DNA from: Psococerastis gibbosa
Taxonomy: Eukaryota; Arthropoda; Insecta; Psocodea; Psocidae
DNA length: 64,000 nucleotides
NCBI GenBank assembly: GCA_963971405.1
Contig: OZ020492.1
Location: 2,914,001-2,978,000, forward strand
Direction of reading: 5' to 3'
The translations under genes and the position numbers were made by a program. Below, in pieces: positions 12,151 through 22,999 of the stretch; the stretch's first letter is position 1; the number at the start of each line of letters is the position of its first letter. Below the pieces are notes generated by a model, which saw only the letters and a program-made list of their open reading frames with translations, did no database searches and had not been told where the DNA came from.

Positions 12151-12511
12151 CTGACAAGTCGAAAGGGGACAACGAGGATTCTCTTGCACACACTCCAGGC
12201 ATCCCCAGCAGACCAGACTCCTGGCTTAGGAACAAACTAGCACTTTGGACGTTGTGCAGCCACGAATTGTACAAAAGGGGCCAATTATAGTTAAAATAGG
12301 GCTGTACGCTTGTCAACTTATGTACAACATTCAGGGGTAGTCCTACAGGGCTCACTGGGGGGGTCACTTCACGGGTAAACTGTGCAGAACTGTCCAAAAT
12401 TTCCCCTTCTTCGGGGCTACTTCCTCTGGATATGAGAGATTCTATTGAAAATGGCTTGCTCGGAGGTTTCATTCTGTGAACGATGTGCTGAGGACTTTTG
12501 CTGAGATCCAT
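12151..12511 (-). CDS. First coding exon of a probable eh1-motif (homeobox-type) transcription factor
   Basis: The frame runs from an ATG in good context (gaccATGG, 12511) to a clean donor CAG|GTATGT at 12151. It gives 120 codons plus one base. Near residue 20 is KPFSIESLIS, matching the engrailed-homology-1 (FSIxSLI) motif that binds the Groucho corepressor. In many homeobox genes (EMX, NOT, GBX, VENT and others) this motif lies near the N-terminus on its own first exon. The remainder is Pro/Ser-rich with an acidic patch (SPEEGEILDSS) and an aromatic stretch (YFNYNWPLLYNSWLHN). No homeodomain exon is visible to the left, so it should lie outside the window. What is seen: motif, start and donor. 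Inferred: the homeobox class. Fox and T-box proteins also carry eh1 motifs and cannot be excluded. Confidence 0.5.
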
Positions 12512-12526
12512 GGTCACCCCAATCAC

Positions 12527-13569
12527 TTACATATCAAACCACTGACTGCCGGGCGTCAGAAAGCTCACATGAGACAGTGGGCGGAGCCCGTTGCTTAAAA
12601 ACGTAAAAAGATCTAGCTGACTATAAAAATAACAGGAGAGATATTGTATTTTTAATATGAGGAGTTAAAAATATTTACCGGAAGAATGTGAGCTTTGTGG
12701 CTTAAAAAGCATTGCGGATACCCACTTCTAACGAGAGAATGTAAATAAATTGTGTCATAATGACAGAACGTTACAAGTGCCACAGTTAACATTGGATAGA
12801 TATTGTAATTTGCATTATTAGATTAACCAGCTCCCTCGCCAGAGTAATCTTGCCTTGTTTTCACTTTTGGGTTGGTACTGTTCTAACCCCTTGCCCTGTT
12901 AGCAATCATCTTCGTGAGGCCAAAAACAGGGACGGACCCAGGAATTTCGGCCCGAGGGCAAGTGATTACTAATGACTACTTACCAAAAGTAAAGTTTATT
13001 AGATTTGGCACTCTATACAGTGGCGTAACATTAGATTTTAAAGGGGGGGGGGGTGGCGGTGTATCATCATGTTGATAAAAATGTAGAAAATGGAGAAACC
13101 CACTCTAACACTCATGGACATGCTGCAAACAATGGGGCTTGGGGTAAACCCCCACAGAAACATTTTGAAAATACAGTATAGCCCTGAAATAGAAATAGCG
13201 GGGGTTTACGCAGTTTGATAGCAGTAACGTTTTGATTTTGTTTTTGGGGGGGCTGACCTCGAAGGTCTTTCATGAGGAATATTTTTGAAATAATTGTGAA
13301 ATTTTATCAGTGCCGGATCCAGCTTTTTATTTGAAGGGGGGCATGGCCGAAATTGGCGCCCTTCGCAGCTTCGCTAACGGAGTTAGACCAGTTTACGGTA
13401 GAATATTTTTTATTATTTTTTTTGTAAATTAGACAATATTTCACTTTACTAAATTTGTCATATTTTGGCCACTGGGTTTTACAGACGAAGTACGGTCATT
13501 ATATTTTCGTACCTTACCTAAAACTAAAATACAATTACGCAACATCAACTTAACATCAATTTAATATTA

Positions 13570-13612
<43 letters not shown>

Positions 13613-15100
13613 AAAATAAATAAAAAATAAATAAATAATAAAACTATTGAACTTCCAAGGCATATATCAAAGGGGGGGGGGGGACTCTGACACCCCCAGT
13701 GAGTAAAAACAGGACCCTTCCTTTCGCCACAAGGGGGACCCTGCACTATATTATAGTGTAAGCAGCTTAACAGCGTAAACAAAATAATTTTATCTCAGTT
13801 CCTATAGCATAATTTGGGGTGATTCAAAAGGGAGGGATAGTCTCCCAAGACCTAGACATATCGTCCACTAAATTTGGGAGTTTGGGAGGGGGGGGGGGGC
13901 AAAAACGAGATTGAAGGAAGGAAAATTGTCTTTATTTTCCAAATAGGTGCGTTGACGATTGAGATAAAGCTCAGCCGGCAGCAAGTGTGATATTTCGGTT
14001 TATGCCATCATATATAAATAATATATGCAATATAATTTATAATATAATAATTATTTATTTATTTTTAAGGACTGTTGCGTTACATTTCCGTTTGACTTTG
14101 ACTTGTTTGATTATAATGTTTTCAACATATTCATTAACTTAGTTACCCTTAGTTAGCAGGTCCAAGAAAAGAACCGGTCCGAGTTTACTCGAACATGCTT
14201 TCCAATTTATCAACATTAGTCGAAGCAGAAAATGTAGCAAGTGTGGGACTCGAACCAACAACTATTCGGGTGAACGATATTTTGACGATTTTACTGTATA
14301 CTTTCTCGTCGATTACCTGCTGATTACTTGATTGTATAATTTAACAGATATATATATATATTTATTTATTTATTTATTTATCGGGGGTTTTCCCCCCTCG
14401 CCGTGGGGTCTCACTAACTGTAGCGAGGGGGGGGGGAGGTTGAAACGGTCGAGGAAGGGGGAATCCCACTAGATCGCCAGCAACAAGCGAGACCACCTAC
14501 AATGTAGATTATAAGGTAACGTGTGACCCTACCACAGTGAGCTTCATTTCTGTTCTAACCCGCACCGTGTCCAAGGAGAAATATTCATTATCAAAAGGAC
14601 TTCTCTTCATCCATAATTGTTAATTTTTAATTAAAGAACGACATCAGTATCGAACCTTGATTGAGTGAGCTAGCCTAAGGCAAATAATAAAACTCTTATA
14701 AGTTAGATCTCGACACAGGCCCGTAACCAGGATTTTATATAGCAGAGGGCTGCGATCCTTTAGTATGCACCGAAATGTCGCACGTCTGGAAAGTTCAATT
14801 CTGTATAGGTGTAGGTAGAAAATTTCGGAGGGGGCTACAACCCCCCCCCCCCAGCCCCCCTCGCCAGAGGCGGCCTTAGCCATTGCGAGGCTCCGGGCGA
14901 CAGGTCCCTTTGTCAAGACTTGACGAACGAAATGAAACACGGGGATTCCCCGGGCGATAGGGGAGCAGACGACTCCCGAGATGACCCGAGGTCCCGAGCA
15001 GTGGCTTAACGAAAGGTTTTCGTAGGCCCCCCCCTATTCATAAAAGTATAGAAAAATTGGGAAACCCGTTCTCATGGACGTATGCAGCTTTTAAATTAAT
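12527..15100. other. Repeat-rich stretch without genes
   Basis: It holds an aaat microsatellite (13567-13640), several G or C runs of 9-13 bases (13041, 13673, 13889, 14428, 14841), a terminal Rep-1 fragment in minus orientation (14168-14222) and a SINE A fragment (14229-14275). No coding exon is recognised. Confidence 0.45.
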
Positions 15101-15164
15101 GACGTTGGTGTCCTTTGCGCATGAGACCCGAAAGAGGGGTAAGATGCTTAGAAAAAATATACCG

Positions 15165-15560
15165 AAATAGTGGGATTTTACGCATTTTGATAGCAGTTAG
15201 ATTTTACAGACGATGAATACAATTTGCAAACAAGGGGGGACCTGGGAGTGAATTGTTTTTTAGAAACAGGTCTGAAATTATGGGGGTTTACGCATTTTGA
15301 GAGCAGTAAAAGTTAGATATTCCTCTCGAATGAATGAATATAATTGCAGGGACGGGGGCCCGGGGATCTCCCCCGGGTGAACATTTTTGAAAAATTGGCC
15401 CGAAATAGTAGGGGTTTCCGCATCTTGAAAGAAGTAGCGTTCAGATGTTACAGGCGAAAAATGTAACTGACCACAGGGGGGGCCCGGGGGCGAAAATTTT
15501 TGAAAAATTGGCTTGATAAGTTGGGTTTTAAGCATTTTGAGAGCAGTGGGAGCTAGATTT
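15165..15560 (+). repeat. Tandem repeat, about 110-128 bp unit, about 4 copies
   Basis: The phrase 'acgcattttga(g/t)agcagt' recurs at about 15180, 15290, 15418 and 15530. Each is preceded by 'gaaatagtgggg' or a variant and followed by 'agttagattttacag' and a G-rich block ending 'gaacatttttgaaaaattgg'. A related unit lies near 13190-13290, and two in reverse orientation near 63100-63310. Confidence 0.75.
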
Positions 15561-16645
15561 TATTTGTGTAGTTAATTTTCAATCAGAGAAAGATCTCGCA
15601 CGTATGGCAACGATGATGGAAATGACGTCAAAACATTGATAAACCATAGTTATTTCAGGTTGTTCCTGCCTATAAAAACCCCCAATTCATTGTGTCATAA
15701 TCAAAATCAACAGTTAAAAAAAATTTAGTTACAAAATTCGTTATTTTTTTTAAAATTTGATTGGGTTGCGCGAGACCCCGTGCGCCACCCCCTAAGGGCG
15801 CCTCTGCCCCTCGCCTGATTACGGCTCTGTCCCCACATAATTATTCGATTCGAGAATTTGATCAGTTCAGTTTTGTTTTACGGCTTTCAGAATTTCTGCT
15901 TTTAGCAACCCTGTCAGCCTGGCGGGGGGGGGGGGGGGATTCAGTTTGTTTATAAACTTGAGGCGCCCTAAGGGCAGACTCATTCACCTCGGCGAGAAGG
16001 GGAGTTGACTGACAGGGTTGTCCAGTTAATTATTCTTTAGATGTCTCGGTCACCAAAAAATGTAAACGTATTTTGTAATGGAGAGAGTATTTTTTGATGC
16101 AATTAATTATTTTCTCGTTCACAAAGATGATGAGTGGTTGGGCAAAAAAAAAATACGCACTTGTCTTTCTCACCGAAAATATTATTACTCCACATTACCC
16201 CGAACGAATGAACGGATTTGATCGAATAGCCGTAAATCAGTCGGATAAAAAGACCCTAGTTTGTAGAAGATCCCCCCCCCCCTACGAAAAAAAATTCTAC
16301 GGCTTTAGGCGTTATATCGTACGAATGCCTTAGTAGCTGCAATCTAGGAACAGCAGGACAACCAATTCTTCCTACTACTACTATTTCTGGGAATTGCATA
16401 GAGGTGCAAATGGGTCTTACAAGCTTCTCCTCATGACAGCACGCCACATATTATGCGACCCGTGCCAAGAACAGCGAGTGGTATAGTGAAATAAAGGACA
16501 TTTTCGGAAAAAATTCATGAAAGAAAAATAGGGATCTGAGAAAAGTTTTGTTAACCTGCAAAATAGGGTTGCCAAATTTTGTATTTCTGTCATATAAATA
16601 AGTTAAATAAAGTTACAGCTAGTACTTAGTATTGGTTATTGGTAA

Positions 16646-17032
16646 CAGTGGCGTAATAAATTTTTCAATGTCATTACGTAAGAGAGGTCAGAGCTCCCCC
16701 CCCCCCTAAATGGTTCATTTTATTATAATAAAATCCATCCCATGCATCCTAAATCTTCTATTGGTAGGCCAAAAATTCTGGAGTCTAGAATTTCAGTAGG
16801 TGCTATTATTGTACAACATACTTAGTTAAAATATGTATAACAGAAAGTCCTGAAAAATCATTTCTTTGCCTTTAATAAGTATACATAATTTATTATATAG
16901 CCTAAGAGTAATAGTAATAGGGAATTTTTTTTCAAAAAAAATTTATTATTCATATCTTTCATATTTCTTCTTTTCCGGCAGTCGAGGGTCCTTCCTCAAT
17001 TCGTAACCAGCTTACCGGTAGTTACGCCACAG
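16646..17032. mobile_element. Possible MITE with CAGTGGCGTAA ends
   Basis: Left end CAGTGGCGTAATAAA and right end GGTAGTTACGCCACAG are inverse copies about 390 bp apart. Single ends of the same type occur at 13019, 14998 and 63475. The internal C run lies at 16696. No coding content. Confidence 0.4.
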
Positions 17033-17594
17033 AGTATTAATTTCAAAACACAGACAGGAGGGATTTGCCAAGTCCAAAGTTGCAATCTTCACTGTGGCAT
17101 CTGACACTTACAGGTATGTCATCGCGAAATTGCAAAGATATCATATAGTTAGACGACGTTCAGGTGGCAGCATCTATATAATATTAATAATATGTTATTG
17201 TATATAGTAACCGACTAAACTATAGGTTATAAGACGGTTGGTTTAAGCCACGCACAGCACTGCGTCCCTATGGCTTTACAAAAAGAAAAAAACAATGGAA
17301 TATTTTGGATTGAAGGGTCTATTATGGACGTAGAACCTTGCCCCGCCAACGATCCCATTGGTTTTCGGACATTATTGGTATTGTTTCCGAATGAATTTCT
17401 AGCCGATGGCAAAATGGTTCAATCCTCGATGTCAACCCACACTGACTACACGCGCCAATGGACAAGCTCAGACATGCTTAACATTGACATTGTAACGGGA
17501 GTCAGCTCCATTTAACCAGGTATGGGAACAGGTCAACGTTTTGAGATAAACAAATTAAATACGGTATTGCAATACTCGATACTGTGAACGGCCT

Positions 17595-17830
17595 TACCAT
17601 GTGGAATCCATTAGAGCAGAGCATGTTTCAAACTGCGGCAAACTTGGTAGTGTGCACAGCGTTGGCAGGGGGACCTGGTGGGACATGATAACGCGCTGAG
17701 ACTATACCAGTCAGTCTACGTGCGTGTCGAGTCCTGATCACCTCCGATTTAATCCTGTGACTTTGCCATGTTCCCCAAGTGGTCCGGAATCCACTATAAT
17801 CGGGACGTCCACCCTGTCAGTCAATTCCCC
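17595..17830 (+). repeat. Repeat A, left copy of a mirror-image pair
   Basis: It shares 'ggaatccactataatc', 'acttggt(a/c)gtgtgcacag' and intervening sequence with the reverse complement of 22785-22990. The left copy has an extra insertion of about 50 bp. Function unknown; it may be part of a larger transposon. Confidence 0.65.
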
Positions 17831-18329
17831 ATTACCCGAGGTGAAAGAGTCTGCCGTTAGGGTGCCTCAAGTTAACAAACAGACTCACTCCCCCTGCCAG
17901 GCTGACAGGGCTGCTTAAAGCAGAAATGCTGAAAACGGGCGTTAGAAACAACAACAACAACAATACTCGCTGCTGCATTGAGTCAAGATACAGAATGCAG
18001 ACTGACTGTGTACACGGGTGAACATATTGAGATGGGGCTTGGAGTTTCTAGAGCTTGGGTTAGCTAAATGTGGTCGGCGGCAGCTTTGACTCGCACAGAA
18101 TTTCACGGCCCATCACCTGCGAATGAGCTGAACGGTGGCCCGTTAGTTCCGAATCAAAGAAGCTCTGTCAGGAACACACGCCAGGGCCCGATCCAGGGTA
18201 AACATTTGTAAATATAAACACTACTTCACTATGTTGAGTACTAACTTAGTTCTTGACACGGTTTTGCTACCTTTGGGCCACCCTTATTGATTCGCCAATA
18301 CCCTGATCCCTGCCGAGGGAAGTGAGAGT

Positions 18330-18577
18330 TGATGTCTTCAGGACATCCACCAGCCACGACTGCCGTCTTTCTTGCCTGCATCGCATCGGGGTTCTTGCTT
18401 CGGACATCTGCCCTCTGTGTAACGAAGGCGAGATGAACGCAGAACATCTACCCGAGTGTCCAGCCCAGGTAGAAGACGAGGAAGACCAAACGAACGACAT
18501 CTTCCGGGGGACAGCAAGGAGATATTGGTCAGCGCGTCACCAAATGGCTAACCTGCCAAGGTTGGGCGTTGGCTAGT
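18330..18577 (+). mobile_element. LINE 3' fragment (C-terminal zinc-knuckle region)
   Basis: The frame reads LHRIGVLASDICPLCNEGEM, then NAEHLPECP, and ends RRYWSARHQMANLPRLGVG. It aligns with the C-terminus of the LINE at 2425-3815 (CPLCASGRM, RRYWEARRLMAQLPQTGVG). Only the last 80 or so codons are present. A SINE starts 12 bases after the stop. Confidence 0.8.
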
Positions 18578-18588
18578 AAGTATGTCAG

Positions 18589-18807
18589 GACATGTAGCGT
18601 AGTGGTACGGACTCTGACTTTCACCCGAAAGGTTGTTGGTTCGAGTCCCACACTAGCTACATTTTCTGGCCATGCTTCGATGGCATGTAAAGCAGGCGGT
18701 CCCGGGTCTTCCTAGTTGAGTGTAAGAGAGGGCTTTATAGCCCTAACTCCGCTAGGTTGGCTTAGTAATAGAAACAATTAAAAGTCCTTATTATTATTAT
18801 TATTATG
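18589..18807 (+). mobile_element. tRNA-derived SINE (family A), full-length
   Basis: The head resembles a tRNA: an A-box-like 'tgtagcgtagtgg', then 'gactttcacccgaaagg' (like the anticodon region of tRNA-Glu), then B box 'ggttcgagtccc'. The body is 'tctggccatgcttcg...gtaaagcaggcggtcccggg...gagggctttatagccctaac'. The tail is a tta tandem run. Other copies: 5631-5838 minus, 20657-20892 minus, 24062-24262 plus. Confidence 0.88.
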
Positions 18808-18888
18808 TTATTGACTCTCCGTTTTCTGATTTAATTTTAAAATTTACATTGCTTCAATGCTTTCTTTTTGAAACAAAAGGTTCATCGC

Positions 18889-19045
18889 ATACAAACAATT
18901 TAATTAATTAATCCGATTGACCTCTTCAGTCGCCTCTGCAGGTTAGTATTCGTGTTAAGTTACAACACGTCTCCGATCGCATGGCGTGTAGAGACTCGCA
19001 CAAGTACAGGCACACTACCACCCTACCACCTTGCCATCGAAGCTG
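18889..19045 (+). repeat. Repeat B, left copy of a mirror-image pair
   Basis: It contains 'catcgcatacaaacaattta', 'gattgacctctt', 'cgatcgcatggcgtgtagag' and 'ccttgccatcgaag'. All reappear in reverse orientation at 22543-22712. The two arms are about 155 bp long and 3.5 kb apart. Confidence 0.75.
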
Positions 19046-19148
19046 ATAAATATGAAGCCGTGTATTAAAAATGTGCGTGATAATTGCTATGACCAGTTAT
19101 TATACATTCGAAATGGGCTGCCATAGCCCAGGTCTGTGAAAACGTGTA

Positions 19149-19523
19149 TTGGCGTTTCCACATACGTCAATGGTCAATTAGATATATGAAATTGACGTTT
19201 AAGCAGACATTAAAGACATACTAAAAATGTCTGCTACCACGTCAAAACCATGTAAGGAGCTTGGTTACAAACGTGGCCAACTCCATTTTTTCAAAAAATG
19301 GGGTTTTGATCCGACCTTGCAGAAAATTTTAATGTCCACCTGCACGTTGTAAAATAAAGTAACAAAATCAGCCTGAGAAGTCTAGGAATAGCTATAAACT
19401 TAATGCAATTTTCTACAGTAAATCCGCTCTCCTGAAATATTTTACAACTTGGAGTTGGCCATGTTTGTAAACAGCCTCCTCATATTTCTCATTGACCATT
19501 GACGTATGTAGAAGCCCCGCCAA
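19149..19523. mobile_element. MITE (family M1), interrupted by another MITE
   Basis: The ends TTGGCG...TCCACATACGTCAATGG and CCATTGACGTATGT...CGCCAA are inverted repeats. The left body (gcagacattaaagacata, gtctgctaccacgtcaa) matches the reverse of the M1 copy at 61290-61452, so both belong to one family. The right half is separated from the left by the element at 19255-19480. Confidence 0.75.
19255..19480. mobile_element. Nested MITE inside the M1 copy
   Basis: Left AGGAGCTTGGTTACAAACG with GGCCAACTCC further in, and right GGAGTTGGCC with GTTTGTAAACAGCCTCCT: inverted repeats of about 30 bp. The M1 sequence resumes on its right side, so this insertion is younger than its host. The flanking target duplication is not clear. 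Confidence 0.65.
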
Positions 19524-20161
19524 AGATAAGAATGCAATAGAAGTGTAGGGGCCAGAAACAATAAATAGGAAAGCAATAATAAGGAACCAACTGAATGTTA
19601 ATTAAGAGTATATCTACTTTATCAATATTATTTATTAACTCTAGTCAACGCACGTACGAGTGTGTTTTATTGTACAAATAAAAAAGCACGTCAGTAACCT
19701 ACTACCAGTAATATAATTACTGCATAATTATTTTTGTATGTTCGTTGATAATTTAGTAATTAATTGTAGTTTTGAGTCTTAAAAGGGTAGGTACCCCCTG
19801 CACCACCAATACTAAAATGTTCAGAGTCCAAACTAGGACATGGAGGTTCTACCGTCTCCCGGAACTGCAATGAGTCCGAGGAAACCGCGGAACACGTGGT
19901 TGGCCACTGTACTGTCTTGCACTGCAGCGGGTGCGGTTAGACTGTCTTGGGGCTGCCTACATCGACCAAATCAGATGGTCTTCAATGGCAATGGAAGACC
20001 ATGACTGTCTTTGCTAACAATAATGTTAAGCTGTTGTTTTTCAACAGGAGATTAATTGGTAGTGACCATAGTGAGAATGGTTGCGATACACTGTTGTGAT
20101 CACAATAATTAAGCGGTTCGAAGGATCTCAAGACCTATATCTCAGCTTCAACTCTCTAAAT

Positions 20162-20648
20162 CAGTGGTTCCCAAACTGTGCCCTTTATGTCTGTAGGGCA
20201 CCACGGCGCCATGGCACAAATTTAATTCCATTTTAGAATTTAACATATGTAAACGATAATTTACAACTATTTTTTTTTTCTTAAGATTGAAACTATTTCA
20301 TTTTCCCGCCAAATTTTATATGTTACTTCGGCACCCTTGTCGAGTCAAAAACTAAGCACAGGAATAAGTTGAAGTCGAATATTGATAACCTGTGAATGAG
20401 AAAACAGCCCCATAAATCCTATTAAATTTTTTTTAAATTAAATGGTTTTGTCATTGAAGCACAAGTTCATGATATCGAGGTGTTACAAGTATTTAGGACA
20501 GGTACGAAAAGGTAGGGTAGGTAGGATTTGTTCTTATGTAGACCTGCATGTATAAAACTGAATAATATGCATTCGGGTAATGCTGGGCACCATTTACTAA
20601 ACCCCTGTAAAAAAGGGCACCGCCTCCAAAAACGTTTGAGGACCACTA
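20162..20648. mobile_element. hAT-type MITE with perfect 8-bp target duplication
   Basis: The left end CAGTGGTTCCCAAACTGT and right end ACGTTTGAGGACCACTA are inverted. CTCTAAAT flanks both sides exactly (20154-20161 and 20649-20656), the 8-bp duplication expected of hAT transposition. It is 487 bp and non-coding. A SINE tail abuts the right side. Confidence 0.88.
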
Positions 20649-20656
20649 CTCTAAAT

Positions 20657-20892
20657 AAATAAAATAAATAAATAAATAAATAAGGACTTTTTATTGTTTC
20701 TATTACTAAGCCAACCTAGCGGAGTTAGGGCTATAAAGCCCTCTCTTACACTCAACTAAGAAGGCCCGGGACCGCCTGCTTTACATGCCCTCCGAAGCAT
20801 GGCCAGAAAATGTAGCCAGTGTGGGACTCGAACCAACAACCTTTCGGGTGAAAGTCAGAGTCCGTACCACTATGCTACATGTCTTGACAATA
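20657..20892 (-). mobile_element. tRNA-derived SINE (family A), minus orientation
   Basis: It runs from the tandem aata tail through 'ggactttttattgtttctat' and the body to the B box in reverse (ggactcgaacc) and 'ctacatgtcttga'. It is inserted next to the right target duplication of the hAT MITE. Confidence 0.85.
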
Positions 20893-21830
20893 ATAATAAT
20901 AACAAAGCCTTAGTTCGGCACTGTATATTATGTCAGATGAAGAGTTAGGGGGTATGCCGACAGCACTAAACGTGAAACTAACCGTGAAAGTGTTGGACCG
21001 CTCACTCTACTTCGAGTGTGACTTGTCACTTCCAACCACCGCCCAGACGTAATTACCCAACATTTTTTGTCACCTTCCCACCCAAATTTAGATCAAAGCC
21101 TCTTTTTCGAAATTACATTCTCACTCGAATGACACATCACAGCCCACATCACCGATATCAGAAGCATTCAGGGCCATGTCATACATTAGGCTGATTCGGT
21201 TGCAGCCTTTAGTCACACAGGGCCATACGATTCCATTCGAATTCCTTTCGATTACCGAGTACTTGGCCATCGATTCCGTTATGTTCTGTCAGTACCTATT
21301 GATGCGAGTAACCGTGAATTTCATTGGCTCAAGGCTTAAAAATGAGAATGATACAATTTGTAAATCGTAATTGGTTAGACTTTACGGCACACGGGTCGAT
21401 GGCCAATTTAAATAATTTGGCAAACAACACAATTTGTTGTCATTACGGGTTCGCCTTACTAATTGCTTTCCTAACTGGCTGCACAGCATCAATCACTTTT
21501 AATTCCACGTAATAGACATCCATAAAAATAGTTGAGTGTTGATATGCGGCTAACTACTCCACCCTTTTTCTCGAATTCTTGGCTGTAAGCGCAGTGTTCT
21601 AACGACTCTATATAACGACCCGCTATTGCGCTGTGTTACCTAACATTTTGAGCTTTTTGAGGAATGTCAGGAGCTTTCTATATAGTTTCTGCAGAAGCTT
21701 CGTTTTCATTATTCACTATTCAGCACTATGCATGCAGGATAGGCATCGGAGCTTTTTGCCCCAAAGGTGCGCCAAAGGATATACGAAGGAAATCCTCTAA
21801 TTTCTTTAATGAATTTATTTTTATTGTGCA
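20893..21830. other. Stretch without recognised genes
   Basis: No exon with credible splice sites, no terminal repeats and no RNA gene were recognised. Short open frames here have no recognisable motif. Confidence 0.35.
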
Positions 21831-21837
21831 AAGACAG

Positions 21838-22260
21838 TTTTGGATATTGGGCCGTGCGTAAACGCGAAGAGCAAATGATCCACGTAGCGGTGATGAGGAT
21901 GCTGCGGAGGGCATGTAGCGTAACGCTGAACGACAGGCGCAGAAACGACGACATTCGGGAAGAAATGCGAACAACGGACGTGGTGCAAAAACTAAGAGGG
22001 AAGAGGCTCAGCTGGTGGGGACACGTGCAGAGGAGAGGCATCAGCGCTAATACGCAGAGTGGGAGAGGCGATGGTGCCTGGACGCCGAGCACGTGGACGC
22101 CCAAAGCTCACCCTGGAGAGGAAAATTATAAGCGACCTGCAAGAAACCAGGCTCGCAAGGGAAGACGCGCAAGTCAGAACCGCCGCCGACCCTCCATGAG
22201 GAAATGGTGAGGAAAAATATAAAATATATATGCAGTACATTGTACCAATTCCAATGCACA
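21838..22260 (+). mobile_element. LINE 3' fragment (RT C-terminal tail)
   Basis: The plus strand reads YWAVRKREEQMIHVAVMRML and later LNDRRRNDDIREEMRT and LSWWGHVQRR. This is the tail typical of LINE ORF2 proteins of the type ending in 'M-R-M-L-R-W...RNDDIR...W-x-GHV'. The frame then decays. The last part (cgccgaccctccatgagg) recurs at 43255-43350. Confidence 0.75.
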
Positions 22261-22542
22261 AAATTTATAAATTATAAAATAAGATGCAGTGCCGCATTAC
22301 TTCCTTCTGTTACACGTTAAGTTACACATTAAAATATAAAAATATAATATGTACAAAAAAGGTAAAACATGTGGTATATACACCACTAAATCCGTGAGAG
22401 CTGAGAAGAGGCACTCTGTATGTGGATGGGACACGCTGATCAGACGTGAAATACTCCTTTCACACCATAACAGAAGAAGGCGCCATCATTGAGGGCCCGA
22501 CAAAAAGAAGACGAAAAAGCAGAACAGCTCAAGCATTAAGAA

Positions 22543-22712
22543 ATCGACTTCGATGGCAAGGTGCGCGGTAGCGTGCTTGTACTTGAGCAAGTCTCTACAC
22601 GCCATGCGATCGGAGAAGTGTCGTAACTCAACACGGGTACTAACCTATACAGAGGCGACAGAAGAGGTCAATCGGATACATTTATTAAATTGTTTGTATG
22701 CGATTAACTAAC
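22543..22712 (-). repeat. Repeat B, right copy (inverted)
   Basis: Reverse-oriented partner of 18889-19045, kept over about 155 bp, including 'ctctacacgccatgcgatcg' and 'aaattgtttgtatgcgatta'. Confidence 0.75.
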
Positions 22713-22784
22713 TAGTCTTAGTAGCAGTAGTTTTCGTTGGGTTAATAACGACTTAGGCCTCAAATTTGGGCCCATAGAGCGACC

Positions 22785-22990
22785 CCGACTTGACTGTCCT
22801 ACGCCAGCCCATAGGACAGTGGACCTCCTGATTATAGTGGATTCCGAACCACTTTGGAAACACAGTGAAGCCACACGATTAGTTCGGAGGTGACCAGAAC
22901 AAGTCCTAACATGTTTCCCTACCGGCACTGTGCACACGACCAAGTTATCTGCAGCTTTCAACCTGCTCTGGTCCGCTGGATTCAACTTGG
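22785..22990 (-). repeat. Repeat A, right copy (inverted)
   Basis: Reverse-oriented partner of 17595-17830. It lies 70 bp outside repeat B, so the order A-B...B'-A' is mirror-symmetric about a centre near 20.5 kb. Confidence 0.65.
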
Positions 22991-22999
22991 TATGGCGGC

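Noticed and set aside
13567-13782. 71-codon frame ending in repeated LFIY
   Set aside because: It is a translation of the aaat microsatellite and a G run.
18589-18660. Candidate tRNA-Glu gene
   Set aside because: It is part of a dispersed 200-bp unit with at least four copies and an anticodon stem that does not pair.
22704-22985. 93-codon minus-strand frame
   Set aside because: It lies wholly inside repeat A', whose other copy carries stops in this frame; not a gene.
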